DNA from: Candidatus Aminicenantota bacterium
GTDB lineage: Bacteria > Acidobacteriota > Aminicenantia > Aminicenantales > JAFGAV01
NCBI GenBank assembly: GCA_016933515.1
Contig: JAFGAV010000111.1
Span: 1-55,478, forward strand
Direction of reading: 5' to 3'
Length of the DNA stretch: 55,478 nt
Below are positions 15,994 through 25,376 of this stretch, one piece after another. Each line of letters starts with the position of its first letter. The stretch's first letter is position 1. The notes below the pieces were generated by a model that had not been told where the DNA came from, made no database searches, and saw only the letters and a program-made list of their open reading frames with translations. Position numbers and translations under genes: made by a program.

Positions 15994-17455
15994 CCAGGAA
16001 GACGTCCGGGCCTCGAAGCTCGAAGAGCTGAGAAAGGCGGGAGTGGACGTGTTCCCCTCCCGGGTCTCCAGGACGCATTCCGTCCATGAGGCCGCGACTC
16101 TCTTCGCCGGATGGTCGAAGGAGGAACTCGAAGAAAAGAACGTCCGGGTCGAGATTCCCGGCCGGATCCTGTCCGTCAGGCGCATGGGACGGGCGACGTT
16201 CTTTCACCTCTCCGACGGCCGAACCCGACTGCAGGCCTATCTTCGGGAAGACGTCGTCGGCCCCGAGCTCTATGAGAGGTTTTTCCTCACCGACATCGGG
16301 GACATCCTCTCGGTCAAGGGGACGCTCTTCAAAACCAAGACCGGGGAATTGACCGTCAAGGCCGAGACCGTCGCGTTCCTGGCCAAATGTCTCCATCCCC
16401 TTCCGGAGAAGTGGCACGGCCTCCAGGATGTCGAGCTGCGCTTCAGAAAGAGATATCTGGACCTGATCATGAATCCCGAAGTGGGCGAGGTGTTCAGGCT
16501 GCGAAGCGCTCTCGTCAGCGCGATCCGGAGATTTTTCGACGAACGAGGCTTCCTCGAGGTTGAGACGCCGATGATGCACCCCATCCCCGGAGGGGCGCTG
16601 GCCCGGCCCTTCAAGACGTTCCACAACGCCCTGGGCTTGGAGCTCTATCTGCGCATCGCCCCCGAGCTCTATCTCAAGCGCCTGGTGGTGGGCGGTCTGG
16701 AGCGGGTGTACGAAATCAACCGCAACTTCCGGAACGAGGGCCTGTCCTCGGAACACAATCCCGAGTTCACCATGCTCGAGTTCTACCAGGCCTACGCCGA
16801 CCATCATGACATGATGGATCTGACCGAGGAGCTCATCACCCGCCTGGCCCGGGAGCTCTTGGGCGCCGAGGACATCCGCTACGGCGGCGAAGCCCTGTCC
16901 CTCAAGAGGCCCTGGGCCCGGGTCAAGTTCCTCGAGGCCGTGGCCGCGCACAGCGGCCTCGAGCCGGCGCTTTTGAAAGATCCGAAGGCCGTCGTCCGCA
17001 GAGCCGAGGAGCTGGCCCCGGAGAAAAAGGCCGTGACCTACGGCAAGGCGCTCGATGTCCTGTTCGACAAGTTCGTCAAACCGAAGCTCATCCAGCCGAC
17101 GTTTGTCCTCAACCATCCCCGGGAGATCTCGCCCCTGGCCAAGGGATCGCCCGGCAAGCCCGAGGAGGCCGAGCGCTTCGAGCTCGTCATGGCCGGCATG
17201 GAGATCGCCAACGCCTTCAGCGAGCTGACCGATCCGCGGGAACAGCGCCTCCGGTTCGAGCAACAGGCCGGGGACAGAGAGCGGGGCGACGAGGAAACGC
17301 ACGTCCTGGACCTGGACTACGTCACCGCTCTGGAATACGGCCTCCCGCCCACGGGAGGGGAGGGGGTGGGCATCGACCGGCTGGCGATGCTGTTCGCCGA
17401 CCGGCCGTCGATCCGGGAGGTCATCCTTTTCCCGTTGCTGCGGCCCAAAGCCTGA
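15950..17455 (+). CDS. lysS: Lysyl-tRNA synthetase, class II
   Basis: The 501-residue enzyme has the N-terminal OB-fold tRNA anticodon-binding domain ([21 protein letters not shown]) and a class II catalytic domain with motif 1 ([20 protein letters not shown]), motif 2 ([26 protein letters not shown]) and motif 3 ([27 protein letters not shown]). It charges tRNA-Lys. The start at 15950 overlaps nusB by 44 bases. A slightly later start is possible, since the first 20 residues are a charged extension. It is followed five bases later by lolC; lysS next to lol genes is a common arrangement. Confidence 0.95.
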   Translation: MGKKPEPKAERKPTDQEDVRASKLEELRKAGVDVFPSRVSRTHSVHEAATLFAGWSKEELEEKNVRVEIPGRILSVRRMGRATFFHLSDGRTRLQAYLREDVVGPELYERFFLTDIGDILSVKGTLFKTKTGELTVKAETVAFLAKCLHPLPEKWHGLQDVELRFRKRYLDLIMNPEVGEVFRLRSALVSAIRRFFDERGFLEVETPMMHPIPGGALARPFKTFHNALGLELYLRIAPELYLKRLVVGGLERVYEINRNFRNEGLSSEHNPEFTMLEFYQAYADHHDMMDLTEELITRLARELLGAEDIRYGGEALSLKRPWARVKFLEAVAAHSGLEPALLKDPKAVVRRAEELAPEKKAVTYGKALDVLFDKFVKPKLIQPTFVLNHPREISPLAKGSPGKPEEAERFELVMAGMEIANAFSELTDPREQRLRFEQQAGDRERGDEETHVLDLDYVTALEYGLPPTGGEGVGIDRLAMLFADRPSIREVILFPLLRPKA

Positions 17456-17459
17456 CGCC

Positions 17460-18686
17460 ATGGCCTTCGAGTTTTTCATCGCCCGCCGCTACCTGACGGC
17501 CAGGAGAAAGCAGGCCTTCATCTCGGTCATCACCCTGATCTCGATCCTCGGCATCGCGATCGGGGTGGCGGCTCTGATCATCGCCATTTCTCTCATCACC
17601 GGCTTCCAGGGCGACGTCCAAGACAAGATCCTGGGGGCCACCTCCCATCTCATGGTCTCGGACATCACCGGCGAAGGGCTGAGGGACTACGAGCGGACGG
17701 CGGACCTTGTCCGAGGCGTCGACGGCGTCGTGTCCGTAACGCCGGTCGTTTACAACATGGCCCTTTTTTCCGGCCTCGGCCGCAACGCCGGCGGGGTGCT
17801 TAAAGGGATCGATTTCGAGAGCGAGGCGAAGACCGCCCGCTGGCTGTCCGATCTGCACATGGGCCGGCTTCCTGATCCGGAGCGGGACGGAGCCCGGGAG
17901 GGCGTTCTCATCGGCCGCGAACTGGCGCTTCAGCTCGGGGCGGCTGCGGGAGACGTGCTGACGGTGTACACCTCCGCCGCCCGCCTGACCCCCATCGGCC
18001 AGGTGCCCAAGCTCAAGCGTTTTCTCGTGACCGGCATCTTCTCCGCCGGCCTTTATGAATTCGATTCCACCACGGCGTTCATCTCTCATGAGGCCGCTCA
18101 GAAGTTGTTCGACCTCGAGGAGCGGACGAGCTATCTCCAGGTGACGATCCGGGACATTTTCCAAGCTTCCCGCCTGGCGGGCGAGATCAGCCGCCTCCTT
18201 CCGCCCTCGGCCTACGTCACCACCTGGATGGATCTCAACCGGTCGCTCTTCTCGGCCCTGAAGCTCGAGAAAACCATTCTGTTCCTGACCATAACCCTGA
18301 TCGTCTTTGTGGCCGCCCTGAACATCATCGCCACCCTGATTCTGATGGTCATGGAAAAAACGCGGGATATCGGCATCCTTCTGGCCATGGGCGCCACGCC
18401 GGTCAGCATCCGCCGCGTGTTCTTTCTCCAGGGGGCGATGATCGGGGTCATCGGCACGGCGGCCGGGACGGCCCTGGGGCTCCTGTGGAACTGGCTGGCC
18501 AATACGTTCCAGCTCATCCACATCCCCGTGGACATCTACCAGATATCGTTCGTGCCCTTCCGGCTCCGCATCACGGACCTGGCGGTCATCGTCGGTGTCT
18601 CTCTTCTGATCAGCTTCGCGTCCACCCTGTTTCCCTCTTATCGCGCCGCGCGGGTGGACCCCATGACGGCCCTGAAATATGAGTGA
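17460..18686 (+). CDS. lolC: Lipoprotein-releasing system permease LolC/LolE
   Basis: The 408-residue inner-membrane protein begins FEFFIARRYLTARRKQAFISV, the typical LolC/E start, with one N-terminal helix, a periplasmic domain of about 220 residues and three C-terminal helices. It ends [16 protein letters not shown]. With LolD it extracts outer-membrane lipoproteins from the inner membrane and hands them to LolA. Only one permease is present, so the complex is probably a homodimer (LolF type). Its stop overlaps the lolD start by eight bases, indicating translational coupling. Confidence 0.9.
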   Translation: MAFEFFIARRYLTARRKQAFISVITLISILGIAIGVAALIIAISLITGFQGDVQDKILGATSHLMVSDITGEGLRDYERTADLVRGVDGVVSVTPVVYNMALFSGLGRNAGGVLKGIDFESEAKTARWLSDLHMGRLPDPERDGAREGVLIGRELALQLGAAAGDVLTVYTSAARLTPIGQVPKLKRFLVTGIFSAGLYEFDSTTAFISHEAAQKLFDLEERTSYLQVTIRDIFQASRLAGEISRLLPPSAYVTTWMDLNRSLFSALKLEKTILFLTITLIVFVAALNIIATLILMVMEKTRDIGILLAMGATPVSIRRVFFLQGAMIGVIGTAAGTALGLLWNWLANTFQLIHIPVDIYQISFVPFRLRITDLAVIVGVSLLISFASTLFPSYRAARVDPMTALKYE

Positions 18687-19365
18687 TCTTCTCGTCGTCC
18701 GCAACTTGGGGAAAGTGTACCCCCTGGCCAGGGGCGAGTACCACGTTTTCCACGGCCTCGATTTCGAGATCGAGCGGGGCGAATTCACGGCCATCATGGG
18801 AGTTTCGGGCGTCGGCAAATCGACCCTTCTCAACCTCCTGGGCGCCGTGGACAGGCCCACGGAAGGACAGGTCCTTTTCGACGGCGAAAACGTTTTCACT
18901 CTTCCGCCCCTCAGAAGGGCCCGCCTCCGCAACCGGAAGGTCGGTTTTGTTTTTCAATTTTTCCATCTTTTGCCGGAATTCACGGCCCTGGAGAACGTCT
19001 GTTTTCCGGTGCTCATCGGCGGAGGCGGATGGCCGCAGGCGAAAGAGAGGGCCCGCCGGGCGCTCGAGGATGTCTTTCTCGCCGACAAGGCGGACATGCG
19101 GCCCCGCCAGCTTTCCGGGGGTGAGCAGCAGCGGGTGGCCATCGCCCGGGCCTTGGTGAACGAGCCGCAGCTGCTTTTGGCCGACGAGCCTACGGGCAAC
19201 CTCGACTGGTCAACGGGCGAGAAAATCATCCGCCTTCTCCTCGACCTTCACTCCCGGCGCGGATTGACCTCGATTGTCGTCACCCACAACGAAAAGGTGG
19301 CCGCCTTTTGCCGCCGAATCTTTTTGATGGACGCCGGGGGCCTGAAACCAATTCCCCGGACTTGA
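18679..19365 (+). CDS. lolD: Lipoprotein-releasing ABC transporter ATPase LolD
   Basis: The 228-residue ATPase has Walker A ([20 protein letters not shown]), the Q-loop region ([19 protein letters not shown]), the signature [15 protein letters not shown] and Walker B ([12 protein letters not shown]), with the H-loop in VVTHNEK. The [11 protein letters not shown] segment is characteristic of the LolD/MacB ATPase group. It powers the LolC-type permease encoded immediately upstream. In principle it might also serve the orphan MacB-like permeases at 2847-5349, but there is no positional support for that. Confidence 0.92.
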   Translation: MSDLLVVRNLGKVYPLARGEYHVFHGLDFEIERGEFTAIMGVSGVGKSTLLNLLGAVDRPTEGQVLFDGENVFTLPPLRRARLRNRKVGFVFQFFHLLPEFTALENVCFPVLIGGGGWPQAKERARRALEDVFLADKADMRPRQLSGGEQQRVAIARALVNEPQLLLADEPTGNLDWSTGEKIIRLLLDLHSRRGLTSIVVTHNEKVAAFCRRIFLMDAGGLKPIPRT

Positions 19366-19451
19366 CGTTTTCTTTTTAGCGGGCTTCCTGGGCGGCGAAT
19401 CGGATTCGGACGCCTGGAAAAATGCGGCCTGTTATGGTATAAGGAGAGCCG

Positions 19452-21791
19452 ATGAACAAGCTGTCGCTCGTGCTGTTGGCGGTGTTTGCGGCCCTGTCCC
19501 TGCCGCTTTTCAGCCAGGAAATCATCGATCAGATCGAGATTGTCGGAAACGACAGGGTCACCCGGGAAACGGTTCTCTATTACGTCACGGCGCGGGCGGG
19601 GGATCTTTACGACGAGGAGCAGCTCCGGAGCGACTTCCGCGTTCTCTGGACGACGGGATTCTTCTCGGACATCAGGATGGAGCGCCAACCCGGCCCTCGG
19701 GGGGTCGTGATCCGCATCATCGTCAAGGAGAGCCCGGTCGTCCGTTCCGTAATCTACAAGACGGGGAAGAAGCTCAAGGAAGAAGACATCACCAATAAGC
19801 TCAAGGAGAAGGACGAGTATCTCCTGCCGTACTCCTACTACTCCACCCACAAGATCCAGCGCATCCGAAAGACGATCGAGGACCTCCTGTTGGAGAAAGG
19901 CCTGATGGCGGCCAAGGTGGATGTGGTCGAAACCCCCAAGGGAAAGAACGAAATCGAGGTGGAATTCCGGATCGACGAGGGGCCCAAGGTCCGGGTGGGG
20001 GAAGTGGTTTTCGAGGGCACGACCAAGATCCCGGCCAGCTTCCTGGAGAACGCCATGAGCTCCAACCGCTCCCACGGCCTGTTCTCCTGGGTGGCCGGCA
20101 AGGATGTTTACAAGCAGAACATGCTGCAGGAAGAGACGGCCAGCATCAGGAAAAAGTTCCAGGAGCACGGCTACATGGAGGCATCGGTCGGAGAGCCGCG
20201 CCTTGAGGAGTATGTCCGCCGGACCGTCTTTCCCTTTTTTAAGAAGCAGAAGATGATGCGGCTTGTCATTCCCGTCAAGCCGGGCTACCTCTATCGGGTG
20301 GGGGAAGTCTCCGTCGAGGGCGCCAAGGCCATCGCGCCGGCTTTTCTCGAGACGATGATCGGTTTCCGGACCGGAGACATCTACAGCACCAAATCCCGTG
20401 AGAAGGTCGTCGAGAAAATCGGGGAGCTTTACCGGGACGGCGGTTTTCTCTATTCCCAGGTCATGCCCGTGGAAAGCCTCGATCCCATGAACAAGGTCGT
20501 CAACGTCACCTTCAACATCCACGAGGGCGACGTGTGCTACCTCAACCGCCTGGAATTCAAGGGCAACGTGTACACCAAGGACAAGGTCATCCGTCGGGAG
20601 ATGTTCCTCCGCGAGGGGGACCGCTTCAGCTTCGCGGCCTTCAAAAACAGCCTGTTGCGCATGAGGCAGCTCGGACTGGTGGACCTCGAAGGCGATCCGG
20701 AGATCCAGCCCACGCCCGGGAATCCGGCCCTTTTCGACGTCACGGTCAACGTCAAGGAGCTGCAGCGCAACAACATCCAATTCACGGCCGGGTACAGCGG
20801 CTACGAGGGCGCCTTCGTGGCTTTGAGCTACGAGACCGTCAATTTCCTCGGAGCGGGAGAGAATCTGAACATCACCTTCCAGCACGGAAAGCGGATCAAG
20901 AACTACGTTTTCGGCTTCCAGGAGCCGTACATTTTCGATTATCCCCTCAGCCTGGGTTTCAACATCTACAACCGCTACCTCATTCTGCCCTACCTCTACG
21001 ACCGGAAGGGGAAAGGCGTGGATTTGCTCTTGGGGGCGCGCCTTTTCGGATACTGGAGAACCAACCTGACCTACACCTTCGAGGATGTGGAGATCAAGCT
21101 GCCCAGTGAAGGGGGCGAGGCGTACGCGTCCTATTACGAGTATTACTCCACCTACATGAGCTATTACGGGATGGGCACGCACAAGATCAGCAGCCTGTCG
21201 CCTTCGGTTTTCTATTCCACGGTCGACAGCCCTCTGACCCCGAGCCGGGGAACGATGCTCCTGGCCTCCCTCAAATACGCCGGGACGTTTCTCGGCGGCG
21301 AGATCGACCTTTACCGGCCGCGGTTCGAGTTCACGCACTGGCAACCCATCATCGCCAAGCACAGCCTCGGCGTCCACCTGGAATACGAGTTCATCCGTGC
21401 CCTCTCCGACACGACGGACGTGCCTTTCTGGGAGAAGCTCTATCTCGGCGGCGAGCGCAACATCCGCGGCTACGAGATCTATTCCATCGGTCCGCGAAGC
21501 GTCAACGGGACGAACATGGGCGGGGAGAAATCATTCGTCTTGAACGCCGAATACAGCATGGCCGTGGGAGGCCCCCTGTACCTGATCCTGTTTCACGACA
21601 TGGGCAACGCCTGGTCGAGAGATCAGGAGATCACCCTGAAAAACATCTACACATCGACGGGTCTGGAGGCCCGGATCTTCGTTCCCGCCCTTCGTGTTCC
21701 CTTTCGCCTGATCTTTTCGTATAATAACAGAAAAATACGCGCGGACGACAACAACTTCGCCTTCCGTTTCGCGATCGGTTCGACGTTTTGA
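19452..21791 (+). CDS. bamA: Outer membrane protein assembly factor BamA
   Basis: The 779-residue protein has a signal peptide (MNKLSLVLLAVFAALSLPLF), POTRA domains over about residues 22-430 (starting QEIIDQIEIVGNDRVTRETV) and a C-terminal 16-stranded barrel. The barrel contains GGERNIRGYE, matching the VRGF/IRGY motif of BamA loop 6, and ends FAFRFAIGSTF with a terminal Phe. It inserts beta-barrel proteins into the outer membrane. The first POTRA region is somewhat long, and a 25-residue tyrosine-rich insertion (YASYYEYYSTYMSYY) sits in a barrel loop near residue 560. Skp follows 41 bases downstream. Confidence 0.93.
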   Translation: MNKLSLVLLAVFAALSLPLFSQEIIDQIEIVGNDRVTRETVLYYVTARAGDLYDEEQLRSDFRVLWTTGFFSDIRMERQPGPRGVVIRIIVKESPVVRSVIYKTGKKLKEEDITNKLKEKDEYLLPYSYYSTHKIQRIRKTIEDLLLEKGLMAAKVDVVETPKGKNEIEVEFRIDEGPKVRVGEVVFEGTTKIPASFLENAMSSNRSHGLFSWVAGKDVYKQNMLQEETASIRKKFQEHGYMEASVGEPRLEEYVRRTVFPFFKKQKMMRLVIPVKPGYLYRVGEVSVEGAKAIAPAFLETMIGFRTGDIYSTKSREKVVEKIGELYRDGGFLYSQVMPVESLDPMNKVVNVTFNIHEGDVCYLNRLEFKGNVYTKDKVIRREMFLREGDRFSFAAFKNSLLRMRQLGLVDLEGDPEIQPTPGNPALFDVTVNVKELQRNNIQFTAGYSGYEGAFVALSYETVNFLGAGENLNITFQHGKRIKNYVFGFQEPYIFDYPLSLGFNIYNRYLILPYLYDRKGKGVDLLLGARLFGYWRTNLTYTFEDVEIKLPSEGGEAYASYYEYYSTYMSYYGMGTHKISSLSPSVFYSTVDSPLTPSRGTMLLASLKYAGTFLGGEIDLYRPRFEFTHWQPIIAKHSLGVHLEYEFIRALSDTTDVPFWEKLYLGGERNIRGYEIYSIGPRSVNGTNMGGEKSFVLNAEYSMAVGGPLYLILFHDMGNAWSRDQEITLKNIYTSTGLEARIFVPALRVPFRLIFSYNNRKIRADDNNFAFRFAIGSTF

Positions 21792-21832
21792 GTCTCCGCC
21801 GGAGATACAAACTACACAAGGAGGTTGACGCC

Positions 21833-22375
21833 ATGACAAAGAGGACCTTGACGCTGGCTCTGGCCGCCGCCCTGACGGCCGGCGCGGTGAACTCCGCCAT
21901 CGCCCAGCAGAATTTCAAGATCGGCGTGATCAATTCCCAGGAAGTCCTGGAGAAATCCGCAGAGGGCAAAAAGGTGATCGGCCGGCTGCAGGAGCGCGAC
22001 AGGAAAAGCCAGGCCGACGTGGCCAAGCTGGATGAGGACATCCGGCAGCTCGAAACCCGGCTCAGCACCCAGCGACTGACTCTGAGCGAGGAAGTGGCCC
22101 TTCAGATCAGCTCGGACCTCGACCGCAAGAGGAAGGAGCGTCAGCGTTACGCCGAGGATGCGGTCCGCGACATCCAGGAGCTTCAGATCCGCCTGTACAC
22201 CAAACTCCAGAGCGAGCTCATGCCCATCATCGAACAGATGGGCAAAGAGAAAGGCCTGGACCTCATCCTGGATCTGGCCAAGAGCGGAGCCGTATATTTC
22301 AGCCCGTCCATCGACATCACCGCCGAGGTCATCAAGCGCTACGACGCCAGCAAGGCGGCACCTCCGGCCAAGTAA
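21833..22375 (+). CDS. skp: Periplasmic chaperone Skp/OmpH
   Basis: The 180-residue protein has a signal peptide (TLALAAALTAGAVNSAIAQ), then FKIGVINSQEVLEKSAEGK and a long charged helical region with heptad-like spacing, as in the Skp tentacle arms, ending with the strand IDITAEVIKRYD. Skp holds unfolded outer-membrane proteins on their way to BamA, encoded just upstream. The ATG at 21833 follows a strong AAGGAGGTT. The lpxD gene that often lies between skp and fabZ is absent here. Confidence 0.88.
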   Translation: MTKRTLTLALAAALTAGAVNSAIAQQNFKIGVINSQEVLEKSAEGKKVIGRLQERDRKSQADVAKLDEDIRQLETRLSTQRLTLSEEVALQISSDLDRKRKERQRYAEDAVRDIQELQIRLYTKLQSELMPIIEQMGKEKGLDLILDLAKSGAVYFSPSIDITAEVIKRYDASKAAPPAK

Positions 22376-22384
22376 TCGGCGGCC

Positions 22385-22840
22385 ATGTCCCTGTCCATCG
22401 AGGAGATCCTGAAATGCCTTCCCCATCGCTATCCGTTTCTGCTCGTCGACCGCGTTATGGAGATGGAGAAGGGCAAGAGGATTCTGGCCCTGAAGAACGT
22501 CACTTACAACGAGCCGTTCTTCCAAGGACATTTTCCGGGCCTGCGGGTCATGCCTGGCGTGCTCATCATCGAAGCGCTGGTCCAGGCCGCGGGTGTTCTC
22601 ATCTTCAATTCCATCGAGGACCCGCACAAAAAGCTCGTCTTTCTGAGCAAGATCGACCACGCGAAGTTCCGCCGGCCCGTCATCCCCGGCGACCAGCTTC
22701 GGCTGGACGTGGAGATCGTCAAGCTCAAAACGCGTTTCTTTCAGGCGGCCGGGAAAGCCTATGTCGACGACGAACTCGCCGCGGAGACGGAGGCCATGGG
22801 GTCGCTCATATCCCTCGAGGAGATGCATGAGCCGCGATGA
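22385..22840 (+). CDS. fabZ: 3-hydroxyacyl-ACP dehydratase FabZ
   Basis: The 151-residue protein contains LPHRYPFLLVDRV, the active-site histidine in FFQGHFPGLRVMPGVL and the catalytic glutamate in LIIEALVQAAG, all hallmarks of the FabZ hot-dog fold. It dehydrates 3-hydroxyacyl-ACP in fatty acid synthesis and competes with LpxA for the same hydroxyacyl-ACP pool, which explains its conserved position next to lpxA. Its end overlaps the lpxA start by 14 bases. Confidence 0.95.
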   Translation: MSLSIEEILKCLPHRYPFLLVDRVMEMEKGKRILALKNVTYNEPFFQGHFPGLRVMPGVLIIEALVQAAGVLIFNSIEDPHKKLVFLSKIDHAKFRRPVIPGDQLRLDVEIVKLKTRFFQAAGKAYVDDELAAETEAMGSLISLEEMHEPR

Positions 22841-23651
22841 AATTTTTATCCACCCCTCGGCGGTCGTCCATCCCGGAGCCCAACTGGGGGAGGGAGTGTG
22901 GATCGGCCCGCACTGCCAGGTGGGGGAAAGAGTCACGCTCGGCGCCCGAACCCGGCTGGACTCCGGAGTCTTCCTCACCGGCCTGACCGAGGTCGGGCCC
23001 GACTGCCGTTTTTCTCCCTTTTCGGTCATCGGCACCGAGCCCCAGGACGTTTCCTACAAGGGCGAGGAGACGCGGGTGGTCATCGGCGCCCGGAACGTCT
23101 TTCGTGAATACCTGACCATCCACCGCGGCACGCCCAAGGGGGGCGGCGTGACCCGGATCGGCGACGGAAACTACTTCATGGCTTACTGCCATGTGGCCCA
23201 CGACTGCCGGGTGGGAAATGAAACCGTATTCACCAACGCCGCCACGCTGGCCGGGCACGTGACCGTCGAGGATTTCGTCGTCATCAGCGCTTTCTCCTCC
23301 GTCCACCAATTCTGCCGCGTAGGCCGCTATGCGTTCATGGGCGGCTATTCGGTCGCCACCCAGGACGTCGTGCCCTTCTGCCGCGTGGTGGGGGCCCGCC
23401 CCCTGCGCTTCTACGGGATGAACGTCGTCGGTCTCCGGCGCCGGGGGTTTTCCCGCGAGCGCCTGCAAGTCATCAAGGACATGTACCGGCTCCTGTTCTC
23501 CGCGGACCTCAACACCAGCCAAGCCCTGGAGCGCATCGAAGCCGAGATCCCGTCCTGCCCCGATCGGGATGAGCTCACGGCATTCGTCCGGGGCTCGAAG
23601 CGCGGGATCGCCCGCAAGGCCGGAAGCACATGGGACCAAGATTCGGATTGA
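22827..23651 (+). CDS. lpxA: UDP-GlcNAc acyltransferase LpxA
   Basis: The 274-residue protein is a left-handed beta-helix acyltransferase. It has hexapeptide repeats from IHPSAVVHPGAQLGEGVWIG onward and the catalytic histidine in YCHVAHDCRVGNE. A C-terminal helical tail (FSRERLQVIKDMYRLLF) follows. It transfers a 3-hydroxyacyl chain from ACP to UDP-GlcNAc (or to a 3-amino analogue) as the first step of lipid A synthesis. The start ATG 22827 lies inside fabZ; the frame is open upstream, but the conserved protein begins MSRDEIFIHPSA. It overlaps lpxI by 22 bases. Confidence 0.93.
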   Translation: MSRDEIFIHPSAVVHPGAQLGEGVWIGPHCQVGERVTLGARTRLDSGVFLTGLTEVGPDCRFSPFSVIGTEPQDVSYKGEETRVVIGARNVFREYLTIHRGTPKGGGVTRIGDGNYFMAYCHVAHDCRVGNETVFTNAATLAGHVTVEDFVVISAFSSVHQFCRVGRYAFMGGYSVATQDVVPFCRVVGARPLRFYGMNVVGLRRRGFSRERLQVIKDMYRLLFSADLNTSQALERIEAEIPSCPDRDELTAFVRGSKRGIARKAGSTWDQDSD

Positions 23652-24457
23652 TCGCCGGTTCGGGCGAGCTTCCTCTCCTGGCGCTCGAAGAGGCGGCGGC
23701 GAGGGGCTGGGTTTCTGTTGTGGCCGGCGTTCGAGGAGAGGCTTCACGGGATTTGGAGCAGAAGGCCGGTGCGTTCCTGTGGTTCGATCCGGGGCGGCCC
23801 GAGGAAGCCGTCCGCTTCCTCAAAGACCGGGGCGTGGAGAGCGTTCTGCTCGCCGGAAAAGTCGATCCCCGGGCGTCCTTCAGGCGTCCGGAAGGCTGGC
23901 CGGGCCGGGGAGAGCGGCCGGCCGGGACTCCGGAGGGAACGCCCTCGGCTCTCATCTTGGCCTTCATCCGATACCTGGAAAGCCGTGGGTTGCGGGTCAT
24001 GGATCCCGCTCCGTTCTTGTCGCCGCATTTCTGCGCCGAGGGCGTCCTGACCGCCGTCCAGCCGCCGGGCCCGGTCCTCGAGGACGCGCATTTCGGCTGG
24101 GCCCTCGCCAAGAGGATGGCGGATTTGGATGTCGGACAGACGGTCATCGTCAAGACGCGGACCGTGGCGGCGGTTGAGGCGGCCGAAGGAACGGACGCCG
24201 CCATCCGGCGCGCCGCGGCCCTGGCCGGGCCGGGGACGGTGGCCGTCAAGGTCGGACGGACCCGGCAGGATCTTAGGATCGACGTCCCGGGCGTGGGGCT
24301 GAGCACGATCCGGACGCTGATCGAGGCCGAAGCCGCGGCCTTGTGCCTGGAAGCGGGCCGGGTGGCGTTCTTTCAAAGACAGGAGGCCTTGGATCTGGCC
24401 GACAAGGCCGGGCTGGCCGTTTTCGCCCGGAAAGGAACAGGGAAAGAGAATGGATAA
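23630..24457 (+). CDS. lpxI: UDP-2,3-diacylglucosamine diphosphatase LpxI
   Basis: The 275-residue protein begins FGLIAGSGELPLLALEEAAARG and contains LLAGKVDP and AVQPPGPVLEDAHFGWALAKRMADLDVGQTVIVKTRTVAAVEAAEGTDA, the LpxI (DUF1009) signature. It hydrolyses UDP-2,3-diacylglucosamine to lipid X in lipid A synthesis. LpxI replaces LpxH/LpxG in alphaproteobacteria and many deeper-branching diderms. It overlaps both neighbours, so lpxA, lpxI and the oxidoreductase are tightly coupled. LpxB, commonly next, is not in this window. Confidence 0.92.
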   Translation: MGPRFGLIAGSGELPLLALEEAAARGWVSVVAGVRGEASRDLEQKAGAFLWFDPGRPEEAVRFLKDRGVESVLLAGKVDPRASFRRPEGWPGRGERPAGTPEGTPSALILAFIRYLESRGLRVMDPAPFLSPHFCAEGVLTAVQPPGPVLEDAHFGWALAKRMADLDVGQTVIVKTRTVAAVEAAEGTDAAIRRAAALAGPGTVAVKVGRTRQDLRIDVPGVGLSTIRTLIEAEAAALCLEAGRVAFFQRQEALDLADKAGLAVFARKGTGKENG

Positions 24458-25370
24458 GGTCAGGGTGGGCATCATCGGCGTCGGTTATTTGGGCACCCAG
24501 CATGCCCGCATCCTCTCCTATCTCGAGGAGGCGGAACTCCGCGGCATCGCCGACGTGAATTTCAAAAAAGCCCTCGAGATCGGCAACCGCCACAACGTTC
24601 GCTATCATCAGGATTACCGGGAGATGATCGGAGACATCGACGCCGCCATCGTGGCCACGCCCACCTCGGAACACCACGCTGTTTCCCTTTTCCTCCTGCG
24701 GGAGGGAAAGCATGTCCTCGTGGAAAAGCCGATCACGGAGACCGTGGAGCAGGCCGAGGAGCTCGTGGCCGAGGCCGAGAAGAACGGGTTGGTCTTTCAG
24801 GTGGGCCACCTCGAGCGGTTCAATCCGGCGGTTGAAGCCGTGGAGAGCATGATCTCCAAGCCCAAGTTCATCGAGGTCCAGCGACTGGGGTCGTTCTCGG
24901 CCCGGTCGCTCGACATCGATGTCGTGCTTGACCTGATGATCCACGACCTGGACATCATCCGCGCCCTGATCAAGGACGAGGTCCAGGCCATCCGCTCCAC
25001 GGGCATCCATGTTTTGTCGGACAAGATCGACATCGCCAACGCCCGTCTCGAGTTCCGTTCGGGATGCATCGCCAACCTGATGGCCAGCCGGGTCCACCAG
25101 GGCAAAGTGCGCAAACTGAGAATTTTCGAGCCGACGTCCTACTACTCCATCGATTACATCGACCAGGAGCTCAAGGTTTTTCCCCTCCGCGGCGGACACG
25201 GGCAGACGGAGATCAAGAGTCCCAAGATCCAGAAGGAAGAGCCCTTGAAGAAGGAGCTTCAGAACTTCCTCCGCTGCCAGATCGAGGGCCGGAAGGGAAA
25301 AGTCAGCGGCCAGGAAGGCTTGGAAGCCCTGAAATTGGCCCACGCCGTCCTGAAGGAAACCGAGGTTTAG
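24450..25370 (+). CDS. Gfo/Idh/MocA oxidoreductase coupled to the lipid A genes
   Basis: The 306-residue protein has an N-terminal Rossmann domain with VRVGIIGVGYLGTQHARIL and the family motif HVLVEKPITET near residue 90, followed by the alpha/beta substrate domain. Members act on sugars or sugar nucleotides with NAD(P). Its eight-base overlap with lpxI implies a lipid A related role. One known possibility is GnnA, the UDP-GlcNAc 3-dehydrogenase that with transaminase GnnB makes the 3-amino sugar acylated by LpxA in some bacteria. No gnnB-like gene is adjacent, so this remains a hypothesis. The gene converges on the M48 protease gene after six bases. Confidence 0.8.
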   Translation: MDKVRVGIIGVGYLGTQHARILSYLEEAELRGIADVNFKKALEIGNRHNVRYHQDYREMIGDIDAAIVATPTSEHHAVSLFLLREGKHVLVEKPITETVEQAEELVAEAEKNGLVFQVGHLERFNPAVEAVESMISKPKFIEVQRLGSFSARSLDIDVVLDLMIHDLDIIRALIKDEVQAIRSTGIHVLSDKIDIANARLEFRSGCIANLMASRVHQGKVRKLRIFEPTSYYSIDYIDQELKVFPLRGGHGQTEIKSPKIQKEEPLKKELQNFLRCQIEGRKGKVSGQEGLEALKLAHAVLKETEV

Positions 25371-25376
25371 CCCCCT

